64,000 bases of DNA from a virus. The stretch is taken from IMG/VR virus record IMGVR_UViG_3300046001_006396, positions 17,928-81,927 of that record; one strand, 5' to 3'. The position numbers and the translations under genes are program-made. This document shows positions 50,848 through 59,043 of the stretch, one piece after another. The notes under the pieces were generated by a model. It saw nothing but the letters and a program-made list of their open reading frames with translations. It did no database searches and had not been told where the DNA came from. Each line of letters opens with the position of its first letter. The stretch's first letter is position 1.

Positions 50848-51855
50848 ATGACAAAGACGTTATTGGTTGACGGAAACAACCTATTAAAAATTGGATTTCA
50901 CGGTGTTAAAGATTACTTTAACAAAGGTGAACACATTGGAGGTCTTTGGCACTTCCTAAACACATTACGAAGGTTTATAGACGAAGAAAACTTCAACAAG
51001 GTTGTTGTATTTTGGGATGGTGAAACAAGTACTTCACAAAGAAGGTTAATCTACCCAAAATACAAACTTAACCGAAAGGCTCCCGAAAACGAGTTAAAAG
51101 AAGAATCATTTAACAAACAAAAACATAGAGTTAAGGAATACCTTGAAGAAATGTTTGTTAGACAAGTTGAGTTCCCAAACTCAGAAGCTGATGATTTAAT
51201 TGCATATTATTGTCAAATCTCTAAAGGAGAAGATAAAACTATTTTTAGTGGAGATAGGGACCTTACACAACTTATTTCTGATGATGTGACTATCTATTCA
51301 CCCAACACAAAGAAGTATCATAAGAAGGGAGATAATATTAAATTACACGATATTGAGATTCCTCACTATAATGTAAAAACATTTAAAATATTATCTGGCG
51401 ATAAATCAGATAACATTGATGGTATCTATTATTTGGGTGAGAAAACTTTCGTTAAATTATTTCCTGAGCTACTTGAAAAAGAAGTTTCTTTTACCGATAT
51501 TTTAACAAGAGGTGAAGAACTACTAAAAGAACAAAAAGACAATACTGTTTTAAAGAATCTTTTAACGGGGAAAACCAAGGAGGGTATTTTTGGGGATGAG
51601 TTTTTTGAAATCAATAAAAAAATTGTTGATTTATCTGAACCATTAATATCTGACGAAGGAAAAGAATTAGTTGAGTCGTATTACTCTGAGTCATTGGATC
51701 CTGACGGAAGAGGATATAAGAATCTAATTAGAATGATGATGGAGGACGGCATCTTTAAATACCTTCCAAAAAACGATGAAGCTTGGGTTTATTTTTTAAA
51801 ACCATTTTTAAAACTAACAAGAAAAGAAAAAACAAAATTTAAAACAAAAAAGTAA
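50848..51855 (+). CDS. FEN/RNase H-type 5'-3' exonuclease (T4 Rnh-like)
   Basis: The 335-aa nuclease has the acidic metal-binding set of the FEN family: LLVDGNNLL (D8), VVVFWDGE (D57), SEADDLIAYY (E113, D115, D116), IFSGDRDLTQL (D136, D138) and the GDKSDNIDGI helix-three-turn region (D185, D188, D191). T4 RNase H (305 aa) removes RNA primers from lagging-strand fragments and interacts with gp32; the size, order and adjacency to gp32 and UvsX agree. The C-terminal 130 residues are helical and charged and may bind gp32. Confidence 0.9.
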   Translation: MTKTLLVDGNNLLKIGFHGVKDYFNKGEHIGGLWHFLNTLRRFIDEENFNKVVVFWDGETSTSQRRLIYPKYKLNRKAPENELKEESFNKQKHRVKEYLEEMFVRQVEFPNSEADDLIAYYCQISKGEDKTIFSGDRDLTQLISDDVTIYSPNTKKYHKKGDNIKLHDIEIPHYNVKTFKILSGDKSDNIDGIYYLGEKTFVKLFPELLEKEVSFTDILTRGEELLKEQKDNTVLKNLLTGKTKEGIFGDEFFEINKKIVDLSEPLISDEGKELVESYYSESLDPDGRGYKNLIRMMMEDGIFKYLPKNDEAWVYFLKPFLKLTRKEKTKFKTKK

Positions 51856-51859
51856 AATT

Positions 51860-52312
51860 ATGAAAGAACAAAACGACATAACGAAAGTTGAATTTCTAAT
51901 GACACTTAATAACAATTTTGTGATTCAGAGATTCTTTAACGTAAAAGGATACAACGGAAACGCTAAGAATAGTGTTGAGTTATATCATTATATTAAAGGA
52001 CTATCATCTGAACTACAAACAAAGTTAAGAAATAAGTGTGTTGTTTATATGTTGGAAAACAGATTTGAAATTGAAGAGGACGCAAAAGTCCTTGACACAT
52101 CAAATACCGAGGGACCTGAAACATTTAACATTATTTTAAAGGTTGGAAATGAGACAATTTGTCATAGAGTGTTTGATGCAAAATTGTACCCACCAAAGGT
52201 AAGATATACGCTGGATGTACGACCAACCATAAAATCAGTATTGAAAGATTTAACTGACATTTTATCAGATGAAAATTTATCTTATGAATATGCGAATTAT
52301 TCATTTGTATAA
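51860..52312 (+). CDS. Hypothetical protein in the replication cluster
   Basis: The 150-aa protein starts 4 nt after the exonuclease stop. It has FLMTLNNNFVIQRFFNVKGY, LYHYIKGLSSELQTKLRNK, FNIILKVGNETICHRVFDAK and a helical IKSVLKDLTDILSDENL near the end. The mix of strands and helices looks folded. Its place between exonuclease and replicative helicase is where T4 keeps gp59 and gp33 (helicase loader, late transcription coactivator), but I find no sequence evidence that it is either. Confidence 0.6.
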   Translation: MKEQNDITKVEFLMTLNNNFVIQRFFNVKGYNGNAKNSVELYHYIKGLSSELQTKLRNKCVVYMLENRFEIEEDAKVLDTSNTEGPETFNIILKVGNETICHRVFDAKLYPPKVRYTLDVRPTIKSVLKDLTDILSDENLSYEYANYSFV

Positions 52313-52315
52313 TAG

Positions 52316-52322
52316 TATTTAT
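52316..52322 (+). promoter_or_regulatory. TATTTAT motif before the replicative helicase gene
   Basis: TATTTAT lies 28 nt before the helicase ATG. It is the clearest case of the motif inside the replication module, so it may be a chance AT-rich match or a second promoter for the helicase. Confidence 0.3.
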
Positions 52323-52350
52323 TAAAACACAGAACAAAATCTTATAAAAT

Positions 52351-53733
52351 ATGTCAGACAAAAAGAACTTCGGGTACTTAGGAAATACTTTTCAAATACA
52401 ACTTTTAAACAATATAGTAACATACAAAGATTTTGCTAATTCCATCATAGAAGTTATTGACCCCCACTATTTTGATAACCAATATTTTAGAATCATTTGT
52501 CAAATGATTAGAGAGTATTATACAAAATATGAACATACTCCGACATTTGATACTCTTGAACAATTAACAAAATCAGAAATCAGTTCACCTATGGCTCAAA
52601 AGAGTATTTTAGATACATTAGAACAGGTTAAAAATGTGGCTGACGAAGGTTCCGTATTTGTGCAAGAAAAGTCCTTAAAATTCTGTAAACAACAGGAACT
52701 CCAAAAAGTAATGGTAAAAACTCAGTCAATCATTGATAAAGGTGATTTTGAGAGTTACGATAAGTTAGAAGAAATGGTTAGGGGAGCTCTCCAAGTTGGT
52801 GAAGTAGATAAGGGGACCACAGATGTGTTCTTTAACCTTGACGAGGTATTAAATGATGATTACAGACACCCAATTCCTATTGGGGTCCCCGGTATAGATA
52901 ATTTATTAAAAGGAGGATTAGCCAAAGGAGAAATTGGCGTTATTTTAGCCCCTACCGGAGTTGGTAAATCAACATTTACTACCAAAATCGCAAACCACGC
53001 GTTTAACTTAGGTTACAACGTACTTCAAATATTTTTTGAAGACAACCCCAAAATTATCCAAAGAAAACACATAACACTTTGGACTGGAATTCATCCTGAC
53101 GACTTAACTGAAAGAAAAGAAGACGTTATAGAAAAAGTTAAACATATTCAGTCAACAAGAAAAAATAAGTTGATTATGAAAAAGTTGGCTTCAGATACTG
53201 TAACTATGAATCAGATTAAGAACCAAGTTAGAAAAATGATTGCCGAAGGAACAAAAATTGATATGATTATTTTAGATTATATTGATTGTGTTGTACCCGA
53301 CAAGAACTTAGGTGACGAATGGAAAAGTGAAGGTTCAGTTATGAGAGGGTTTGAGGCTATGTGTCACGAATTGGATATCGCAGGATGGACAGCAACGCAG
53401 GGGAATAGAAACTCAATATCATCAGAGGTAGTAACAACAGACCAAATGGGTGGGTCAATTAAGAAGGCACAAGTTGGTCACGTAATTATTACGGTGGCTA
53501 AGAGTCTACAACAAAAAGAGATGAATTTAGCAACAATTGCAATTACCAAATCAAGAATTGGTAAAGATGGGGTTATCTTTGAAAATTGTAAATTTGATAA
53601 CGGTATGTTAGATATTGACACAGAACAAAGTGTTACATTCCTTGGACACGAGGAACAAAAAGAAGAAAGAAATCGTAGCCGAATCAAAGAACTTTTAGAA
53701 AAGAAAAAACAAAAAGAACAACAAGAATCTTAA
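52351..53733 (+). CDS. Replicative DNA helicase (DnaB/T4 gp41-like)
   Basis: A 460-aa RecA-fold hexameric helicase. An N-terminal helical domain (LNNIVTYKDFANSIIEVID, then YFRIICQMIREYYTKYEH) is followed by the ATPase: IGVILAPTGVGKST (Walker A, residues 195-208), MIILDYIDCV (Walker B) and TATQGNRNSIS with GGSIKKAQVGHVII (motifs H3/H4 region). EMNLATIAITKSRIGKDGV forms the last conserved strand, then a charged helical tail. The protein unwinds DNA at the fork in concert with the primase, which is not in this window. The size agrees with T4 gp41 (475 aa). Confidence 0.9.
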   Translation: MSDKKNFGYLGNTFQIQLLNNIVTYKDFANSIIEVIDPHYFDNQYFRIICQMIREYYTKYEHTPTFDTLEQLTKSEISSPMAQKSILDTLEQVKNVADEGSVFVQEKSLKFCKQQELQKVMVKTQSIIDKGDFESYDKLEEMVRGALQVGEVDKGTTDVFFNLDEVLNDDYRHPIPIGVPGIDNLLKGGLAKGEIGVILAPTGVGKSTFTTKIANHAFNLGYNVLQIFFEDNPKIIQRKHITLWTGIHPDDLTERKEDVIEKVKHIQSTRKNKLIMKKLASDTVTMNQIKNQVRKMIAEGTKIDMIILDYIDCVVPDKNLGDEWKSEGSVMRGFEAMCHELDIAGWTATQGNRNSISSEVVTTDQMGGSIKKAQVGHVIITVAKSLQQKEMNLATIAITKSRIGKDGVIFENCKFDNGMLDIDTEQSVTFLGHEEQKEERNRSRIKELLEKKKQKEQQES

Positions 53734-53759
53734 ATAAAATTATTAAAATTGAATTAAAA

Positions 53760-55619
53760 ATGGATATTTCGCAAAAAATATTAAGTGACATTACTGTCTT
53801 TATGAAATACGCAAAGTTTCAACCGGAAAAGAACCGTAGAGAGACTTGGGAAGAGTTGGTAACCCGTAACAAAGAAATGCACCAACGTAAATACCCTCAC
53901 ATCAAAGATGAGATTGAAGAGGTATATAAAATGGTATACGACAAGAAAGTATTACCATCAATGAGATCATTACAATTTGGTGGTAAACCAATTGAGATTT
54001 CACCAAACAGAGTTTACAACTGTGCATATATGCCAATTGACCACGTTGACTCGTTTTCTGAAACAATGTTTTTACTTTTAGGTGGAACAGGAGTTGGTTA
54101 CTCAGTTCAAAAACACCACGTTGAAAAATTACCAGATATTAAAAAGCCAAACCCTGAAAGAACAAGACGTTACCTTATTGGTGACTCTATTGAGGGATGG
54201 GCAGATGCCATTAAAGTATTAATGGAATCATATTTAGGTTACAAATCATCAACACCTATATTTGATTTTTCAGATATTAGACATAAGGGTGCGATGCTTG
54301 TAACATCAGGAGGAAAGGCTCCAGGGCCTCAACCATTAAAAGATTGTATTCATCACATAACAAAAGTGTTGGATAACAAAAAAGACGGTGAAAAACTAAC
54401 ACCAATTGAAACTCACGATATCGTGTGTCATATTGCCGACGCTGTACTTGCAGGTGGTATTAGAAGAGCGGCACTTATCTCATTATTCTCGGCTGATGAT
54501 GAAGAAATGATTTCTTGTAAGTCAGGTAGTTGGTGGGAACAAAACGCACAAAGAGGTAGAGCGAATAACTCGGCAGTACTTCTTCGTCACAAAATCACAA
54601 AAGAATTCTTTATGGATTTATGGAAACGTATTGAGTTATCAGGAGCGGGAGAACCAGGAATTTATCTATCAAATGATAAAGATTGGGGAACAAACCCTTG
54701 TTGTGAGATAGGACTTCGTCCATTCCAATTCTGTAACCTATGTGAAGTAAATGCGTCTGATATTCAATCGCAAGAGGACTTTGATAAAAGAGTTAGAGCG
54801 GCAACATTCATTGGTACACTACAAGCGGGATATACAGATTTCCATTATCTAAGAGACATTTGGAAAAGAACAACTGAAAAAGACGCTCTTATTGGTGTTG
54901 GAATGACAGGTATTGGTTCAGGTGTTGTTTTGGGTTACGATATGAAAAAAGCAGCTAAAGCGGTTAAAGAAGAAAATGAAAGAGTAGCAACACTTATTGG
55001 GATTAATAAGTCGGCAAGAACAACGACTGTTAAACCATCAGGTACCTCATCATTGGTATTGGGAACATCATCAGGAATCCACGCTTGGCATAATGACTTC
55101 TATTTAAGAAGAATCCGTGTAGGTAAAAATGAATCAATCTATTCTTACTTGGCAATTAATCACCCTGAGTTGATTGAAGATGAGTTTTTCCGTCCTCACG
55201 ATACTGCAGTAATTACTATCCCACAAAAGGCACCTGAAGGGTCTATCATAAGACACGAATCAGTATTCCAAATGTTGGAAAGAGTTAAGAAAGTTTCTCA
55301 AGAATGGATTAAACCTGGACATAGAAACGGACAGAATAGTCACAACGTATCAGCAACAGTTTCAATTAAAGAAGATGAGTGGGATTTAGTTGGTGATTGG
55401 ATGTGGAATAATAGAGAGTACTATAACGGATTATCTGTATTACCTTACAACGGAGGTACATATACCCAGGCACCTTTCTCCGATTGTACAAAAGAAGAAT
55501 ATGAAAGTTTAGTAAAAACACTAACCAACATAGACTTAACCCAAGTAATTGAACTACAAGACAATACAGATTTACGAGGGGAAGCTGCTTGCGCTGGTGG
55601 AGCTTGTGAAATTGTTTAA
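53760..55619 (+). CDS. nrdJ: Class II adenosylcobalamin-dependent ribonucleotide reductase (monomeric NrdJ-like)
   Basis: The 619-aa enzyme converts ribonucleotides to deoxyribonucleotides. Key elements are SMRSLQFGGKP (near 67-77), RVYNCAYMPID (redox C88), a GGTGVGYSVQ loop, NPCCEIGLRPFQFCNL (C314 thiyl radical, E316, C325 redox) and a C-terminal C611-x4-C616 pair in CAGGACEIV that accepts electrons. The order and the N-P-C-x-E motif follow monomeric class II RTPR. No class I small subunit occurs in this window, consistent with a B12 enzyme. At 619 aa it is shorter than Lactobacillus RTPR (739 aa) but all catalytic cysteines are present. It makes dNTPs for phage replication. Confidence 0.85.
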   Translation: MDISQKILSDITVFMKYAKFQPEKNRRETWEELVTRNKEMHQRKYPHIKDEIEEVYKMVYDKKVLPSMRSLQFGGKPIEISPNRVYNCAYMPIDHVDSFSETMFLLLGGTGVGYSVQKHHVEKLPDIKKPNPERTRRYLIGDSIEGWADAIKVLMESYLGYKSSTPIFDFSDIRHKGAMLVTSGGKAPGPQPLKDCIHHITKVLDNKKDGEKLTPIETHDIVCHIADAVLAGGIRRAALISLFSADDEEMISCKSGSWWEQNAQRGRANNSAVLLRHKITKEFFMDLWKRIELSGAGEPGIYLSNDKDWGTNPCCEIGLRPFQFCNLCEVNASDIQSQEDFDKRVRAATFIGTLQAGYTDFHYLRDIWKRTTEKDALIGVGMTGIGSGVVLGYDMKKAAKAVKEENERVATLIGINKSARTTTVKPSGTSSLVLGTSSGIHAWHNDFYLRRIRVGKNESIYSYLAINHPELIEDEFFRPHDTAVITIPQKAPEGSIIRHESVFQMLERVKKVSQEWIKPGHRNGQNSHNVSATVSIKEDEWDLVGDWMWNNREYYNGLSVLPYNGGTYTQAPFSDCTKEEYESLVKTLTNIDLTQVIELQDNTDLRGEAACAGGACEIV

Positions 55620-55648
55620 ATCATGAAAGTACAATGGGGAAATAATAC

Positions 55649-55684
55649 AACGCTAACATACCAAGTTTTGTTAGCGTTTTATAA
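55649..55684 (+). terminator. Terminator after the ribonucleotide reductase gene
   Basis: AACGCTAACA (55649-55658) pairs perfectly with TGTTAGCGTT (55669-55678), 10-nt loop, then TTTATAA. The next gene starts 21 nt further on. Confidence 0.8.
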
Positions 55685-55704
55685 TCTTAGAAAAATAAAT
55701 TAAA

Positions 55705-55932
55705 ATGAATGTAGGAGCATCTAAAGATTGGGTACAACAATTATATGTTAGAGAGTTTGGTCCAAAATTACAACCAAACGAATTTTACTATGACACTCAA
55801 GGTAGGATGGTAATGACAGAAGAGTACCATAAACGTAGAGGTAGTTGTTGTGGGAGTGGATGTTTACATTGTTGTTATTCGCCACCTTTTGAAAAGGGTA
55901 ATACAACACTAAAAGAAAAAACTAACGAATAG
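55705..55932 (+). CDS. DUF5522-like cysteine-cluster protein
   Basis: The 75-aa protein has FYYDTQGRMVMTEEYHKRRG, followed by SCCGSGCLHCCYSPP. This matches the bacterial family (DUF5522 type) with 'yyyn..G.mvfTe.yHl.RG.CCgngCrhCpy'. The CC-x3-C-x2-C cluster is a likely zinc or iron-sulphur site. The family is common in Bacteroidetes and other hosts; its function is unknown. Its place between the reductase and the HNH gene and its host-like character suggest acquisition from a host, perhaps linked to redox supply; this is speculative. Confidence 0.65.
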   Translation: MNVGASKDWVQQLYVREFGPKLQPNEFYYDTQGRMVMTEEYHKRRGSCCGSGCLHCCYSPPFEKGNTTLKEKTNE

Positions 55933-55954
55933 TAAATTTTTATGTTATGGTAGA

Positions 55955-55961
55955 TATTTAT
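55955..55961 (+). promoter_or_regulatory. TATTTAT motif before the HNH endonuclease gene
   Basis: TATTTAT in AGATATTTATAGATAAATA, 33 nt before the ATG at 55995. The partial symmetry with ATAAATA just downstream resembles the 47812 site. Confidence 0.4.
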
Positions 55962-55994
55962 AGATAAATAATAAACTACCATAACATATAATTT

Positions 55995-56543
55995 ATGCAT
56001 CATAATACTAAAAACTTAATTGGTAAGACTTTTAATAGGTTAACTGTTGTAAGAATAGTGGAAAGAGATGAACACACCCCAACTAAAAGGAGAGGGACTT
56101 TTTGGTTATGTAAATGTGAATGTGGTAATGAAAGAATAGTAATGTCTACTGAATTAACTAGAGGTGACACAAAGTCGTGTGGGTGTGGTAATAAATTTGA
56201 AAAATCACATAATTATAGGGGTGTTGGAAAATTATCACAATCTAAATTTTCACATATAAAATGGGGAGCAAAAAAAAGAGGATTAGAATTTTCAATAACT
56301 AAAGAATATGTTTGGGAATTATATCAAAATCAAGAAGGTAGATGCTTTTATACTCAATTACCAATTGAATTGAACACTAAAAATAATGGTATGACGGCAT
56401 CTATTGATAGAATTGATTCTAAAAAAGGTTACATTGAGGGTAATGTTGTTTGGGTACATAAAGATATTAATATTATGAAAAATGTTTTTTCTAAACAACA
56501 TTTTTTAATGTTGTGTAAAAAAGTAGTTGAAAACCACAAATAA
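55995..56543 (+). CDS. Free-standing HNH homing endonuclease-like protein
   Basis: The 182-aa protein has an N-terminal zinc-ribbon DNA-binding module: NRLTVVRIVERDEHTPT, then FWLCKCECGNERIV and TKSCGCGNKF (four cysteines, in CxC / CxC pairs). An HNH-type nuclease domain follows: GRCFYTQLPIELN, then ASIDRIDSKKGYIEGNVVWV and HKDINIMKN. This is the common layout of phage HNH endonucleases of the T4 and SPO1 type. It has its own promoter-like motif and terminator, so it is a self-contained mobile gene between the nucleotide and baseplate modules. Confidence 0.82.
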   Translation: MHHNTKNLIGKTFNRLTVVRIVERDEHTPTKRRGTFWLCKCECGNERIVMSTELTRGDTKSCGCGNKFEKSHNYRGVGKLSQSKFSHIKWGAKKRGLEFSITKEYVWELYQNQEGRCFYTQLPIELNTKNNGMTASIDRIDSKKGYIEGNVVWVHKDINIMKNVFSKQHFLMLCKKVVENHK

Positions 56544-56589
56544 TAAACTTAACTCACAAAACACGAAAAAGGTAATGAGAACCTACAAG

Positions 56590-56617
56590 AATCCCAACGA
56601 TAAGTTGGGATTTTTTT
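56590..56617 (+). terminator. Terminator after the HNH gene
   Basis: AATCCCAAC (56590-56598) pairs with GTTGGGATT (56604-56612), nine pairs, 5-nt loop GATAA, followed by TTTTTTT. Confidence 0.9.
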
Positions 56618-56627
56618 ATTTTATATC

Positions 56628-56660
56628 TATTTATTAGAAAATTCGCAAGATTATATTTAT
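56628..56660 (+). promoter_or_regulatory. Two late-type motifs before the gp25-like gene
   Basis: TATTTAT occurs at 56628-56634 (31 nt before the ATG) and again at 56654-56660 (5 nt before it). The first has the common leader length; the second would give a nearly leaderless message. Confidence 0.45.
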
Positions 56661-56665
56661 TAGAT

Positions 56666-57127
56666 ATGGCAAATGGAATAACATACGGTATAAATTTCCC
56701 CTTTAGAGAAAGTTTAGACGGAAAGTATTTATCACTTTCACAAACAACTGATGAAGAAATAAGGACCGATTTAATACATCTATTACTCACAAGAAAAGGT
56801 AGTAGATATTATTTACCCGATTTTGGTACAAGATTGTATGAGTTTATTTTTGAACCATTAGACGGGGATACGTTTGATTCAATGAGAACTGAAATACAGG
56901 ATTCTGTAACTAAATATATACCTAATCTAACGATTCAAAATATTAGTATTGAACCTTACGATTCGTCAGAAATTTCTAAAGGAGAGTTAAATCCGGCACA
57001 GTTTGATTTACCAACATATGCGGTTCCGGGTGCCAATACTGAAGAATACACGGCAAAAATAAAGATTGAGTACATTAACGGAAATAATGCGTTTGGTACT
57101 AGAGAATTTGTAATAATCAATTTATAA
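56666..57127 (+). CDS. Baseplate wedge protein gp25-like
   Basis: The 153-aa protein has the GPW/gp25 pattern: ITYGINFPFRESLDGKYLSL, then EEIRTDLIHLLLTRKGSRYY, LPDFGTRLYEFIFEP and RTEIQDSVTKYIPNLTIQNI. The 'LLtrkG.R...PdfGs.L...iFe' signature (residues about 38-67) is diagnostic. In T4 gp25 (132 aa) joins the wedge next to gp6 and gp53 and contacts the sheath. It precedes gp6 by 2 nt, the conserved gene order. Confidence 0.93.
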   Translation: MANGITYGINFPFRESLDGKYLSLSQTTDEEIRTDLIHLLLTRKGSRYYLPDFGTRLYEFIFEPLDGDTFDSMRTEIQDSVTKYIPNLTIQNISIEPYDSSEISKGELNPAQFDLPTYAVPGANTEEYTAKIKIEYINGNNAFGTREFVIINL

Positions 57128-57129
57128 TT

Positions 57130-58971
57130 ATGGCTAATAGAAAAATATCATATACTGAAAGAGATTTTGAAGGTCTGAGAAACGACTTAATAAATTATAC
57201 ACAACAATATTATCCAGAATTAATTCAAAACTTTAATGATGCTTCGGTTTTTTCTGTATTGATGGATTTAAATGCTGCGATAGGTGATAATTTAAATTTT
57301 AATATTGATAGAAGTATACAAGAAACAGTTTTACAGTATGCGCAACAAAGATCATCAATATTTAATATTGCAAGAACTTATGGATTAAAAGTTCCTGGAT
57401 ATAGACCATCTGTCGCAATAGTTGACATATCAATAACTGTACCCGCATTAGGGGACTCTGAAGATATTAGATATTTGGGTATTTTAAGAACAGGAACACA
57501 ATTTAATGGAGGAGGCACGACTTTTGAAACCGTTTATGATATTGATTTTTCTTCACAATATAACAGAGAAGGATTTATAAATAGAACAAAAATTCCAATT
57601 TTTAGTGATAATAATAACTCACCATCACAATACGTTATAACAAAACGAGAGGTTGTGGTTAACGGAACAACACAAGTATTTAAAAAAGTTGTAACACCAG
57701 GAGAAGTGATACCATTTTATAATTTCTTTTTACCTGATAAAAATATATTAGGAGTAACATCGGTAATACAAAAAGAAGGGACGACCTATCAAGCAACACC
57801 ATCCTTTTCTGAATTTGCGAGTTCAACAAATAGATGGTATGAAGTTGATGCGTTGGTTGAGGATACAGTATTTATTGAAGACCCAACAAAACCTGTTGAC
57901 AATGCAGGAGTAAAAGTTGGTAAGTATTTAAAAACGGATAATCGTTTCATTACCGAATATACGCCTGAAGGGTTTTTAAAAATTCAATTTGGTGCCGGTA
58001 CGGTTACTCCTGATGAACAACTAAGACAATTCACGACGACAGGAATACCTTTAAAATTACAAAATTTTCAAAACAACATTGGATTAGGTTTAACTGTAAA
58101 ACCAAACACTACTCTGTTTGTCCAATATAGAACAGGTGGAGGACTCTCAAGTAATGTTGGTGTTGGGGCAATTAATCAAGTGGGTTTAGTTGATTTCACA
58201 GTTAACGGACCTTCAGAGACAACTAATAATAATGTTATACAATCATTGAAAGTCAATAACGTAACTGCAGCAATTGGTGGAGCAAATCAACCTACAGTTG
58301 AAGAAGTTAGAAATATGGTTACATATAACTTTTCGGCACAAAAAAGGGCAGTAACAATTAATGACTACAAATCGTTAATTGATACAATGCCGGGTAATTT
58401 TGGGGCACCAGCAAAAGTGTCAATAACTGAAAATAATAATAAAATTGCAATCAAAATATTATCATACGATAGTACGGGAGTTCTAACTCAAACTATTTCA
58501 AATAACTTAAAAACAAATTTGGCAACATACCTTTCAAAATTTAGAATGATAAACGATTATATTTCTATTGAAGTTGCAAAAGTGATTGATTTAGAGTTTG
58601 AATTTTACATTGTCTTAGATTCTAGTGGGTCACAAGGTGACGTTATTTCCCAAGTTATAAATTCTGTAAGTACCTATATGTCCCCTGCAAATAGAGAGTT
58701 AGGTCAAAATGTTAATGTTTCAGAAATAAACACACTAATTCAAAATATTGCAGGGGTTAATGTACTATCTGAAGTTAGGATATATAATAAGATAGGTGGA
58801 CAATATTCGTCATCTGAAACTTCACAAAGGTACGTTGATAAAAATAACAAACAAATTGAATTAATTGACAATACTATCTTTGCTGAACCTGACCAAATAT
58901 ATCAAATTAGATTCTCAAACAAAGACATTAAGGTTAGGATTAAAAACCTCACATCAGTAGACTTTTCATAA
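57130..58971 (+). CDS. Baseplate wedge protein gp6-like (baseplate J family)
   Basis: The 613-aa protein begins RKISYTERDFEGLRNDLINY, continues YYPELIQNFNDASVFSVLMD and ends the first conserved block with QQRSSIFNIARTYGLKVPGY, the gp6/baseplate-J opening. Later IQFGAGTVTPDEQ, FVQYRTGGGLSSNVGVGAIN and GGANQPTVEEVRNMVTYNFS, then AVTINDYKSLIDTMPGNFG, are the typical J-domain core that dimerises in the wedge ring. Size is close to T4 gp6 (660 aa). With gp25 and the giant downstream protein it forms the wedge. Confidence 0.93.
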   Translation: MANRKISYTERDFEGLRNDLINYTQQYYPELIQNFNDASVFSVLMDLNAAIGDNLNFNIDRSIQETVLQYAQQRSSIFNIARTYGLKVPGYRPSVAIVDISITVPALGDSEDIRYLGILRTGTQFNGGGTTFETVYDIDFSSQYNREGFINRTKIPIFSDNNNSPSQYVITKREVVVNGTTQVFKKVVTPGEVIPFYNFFLPDKNILGVTSVIQKEGTTYQATPSFSEFASSTNRWYEVDALVEDTVFIEDPTKPVDNAGVKVGKYLKTDNRFITEYTPEGFLKIQFGAGTVTPDEQLRQFTTTGIPLKLQNFQNNIGLGLTVKPNTTLFVQYRTGGGLSSNVGVGAINQVGLVDFTVNGPSETTNNNVIQSLKVNNVTAAIGGANQPTVEEVRNMVTYNFSAQKRAVTINDYKSLIDTMPGNFGAPAKVSITENNNKIAIKILSYDSTGVLTQTISNNLKTNLATYLSKFRMINDYISIEVAKVIDLEFEFYIVLDSSGSQGDVISQVINSVSTYMSPANRELGQNVNVSEINTLIQNIAGVNVLSEVRIYNKIGGQYSSSETSQRYVDKNNKQIELIDNTIFAEPDQIYQIRFSNKDIKVRIKNLTSVDFS

Positions 58972-58995
58972 GATTCTTTATTTTGGTTAATTAGA

Positions 58996-59015
58996 TATTA
59001 CTTTTAAAAGTAATA
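58996..59015. repeat. 20-bp perfect palindrome
   Basis: TATTACTTTTAAAAGTAATA reads the same on both strands. It sits 24 nt past the gp6-like stop and just upstream of a TATTTAT motif (59023-59029). It could be a weak terminator or a binding site; there is no T tract after it. Confidence 0.6.
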
Positions 59016-59022
59016 ACATAAC

Positions 59023-59029
59023 TATTTAT
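59023..59029 (+). promoter_or_regulatory. Late-type promoter motif of the giant wedge/fibre gene
   Basis: TATTTAT lies 14 nt before the ATG at 59044, after the palindrome. Confidence 0.4.
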
Positions 59030-59043
59030 CAACAAAGACAAAA

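Noticed and set aside
50370-50879. Minus-strand 169-aa frame over uvsX
   Set aside because: Opposite to the well-conserved UvsX-like gene; no family motif and no own start context.
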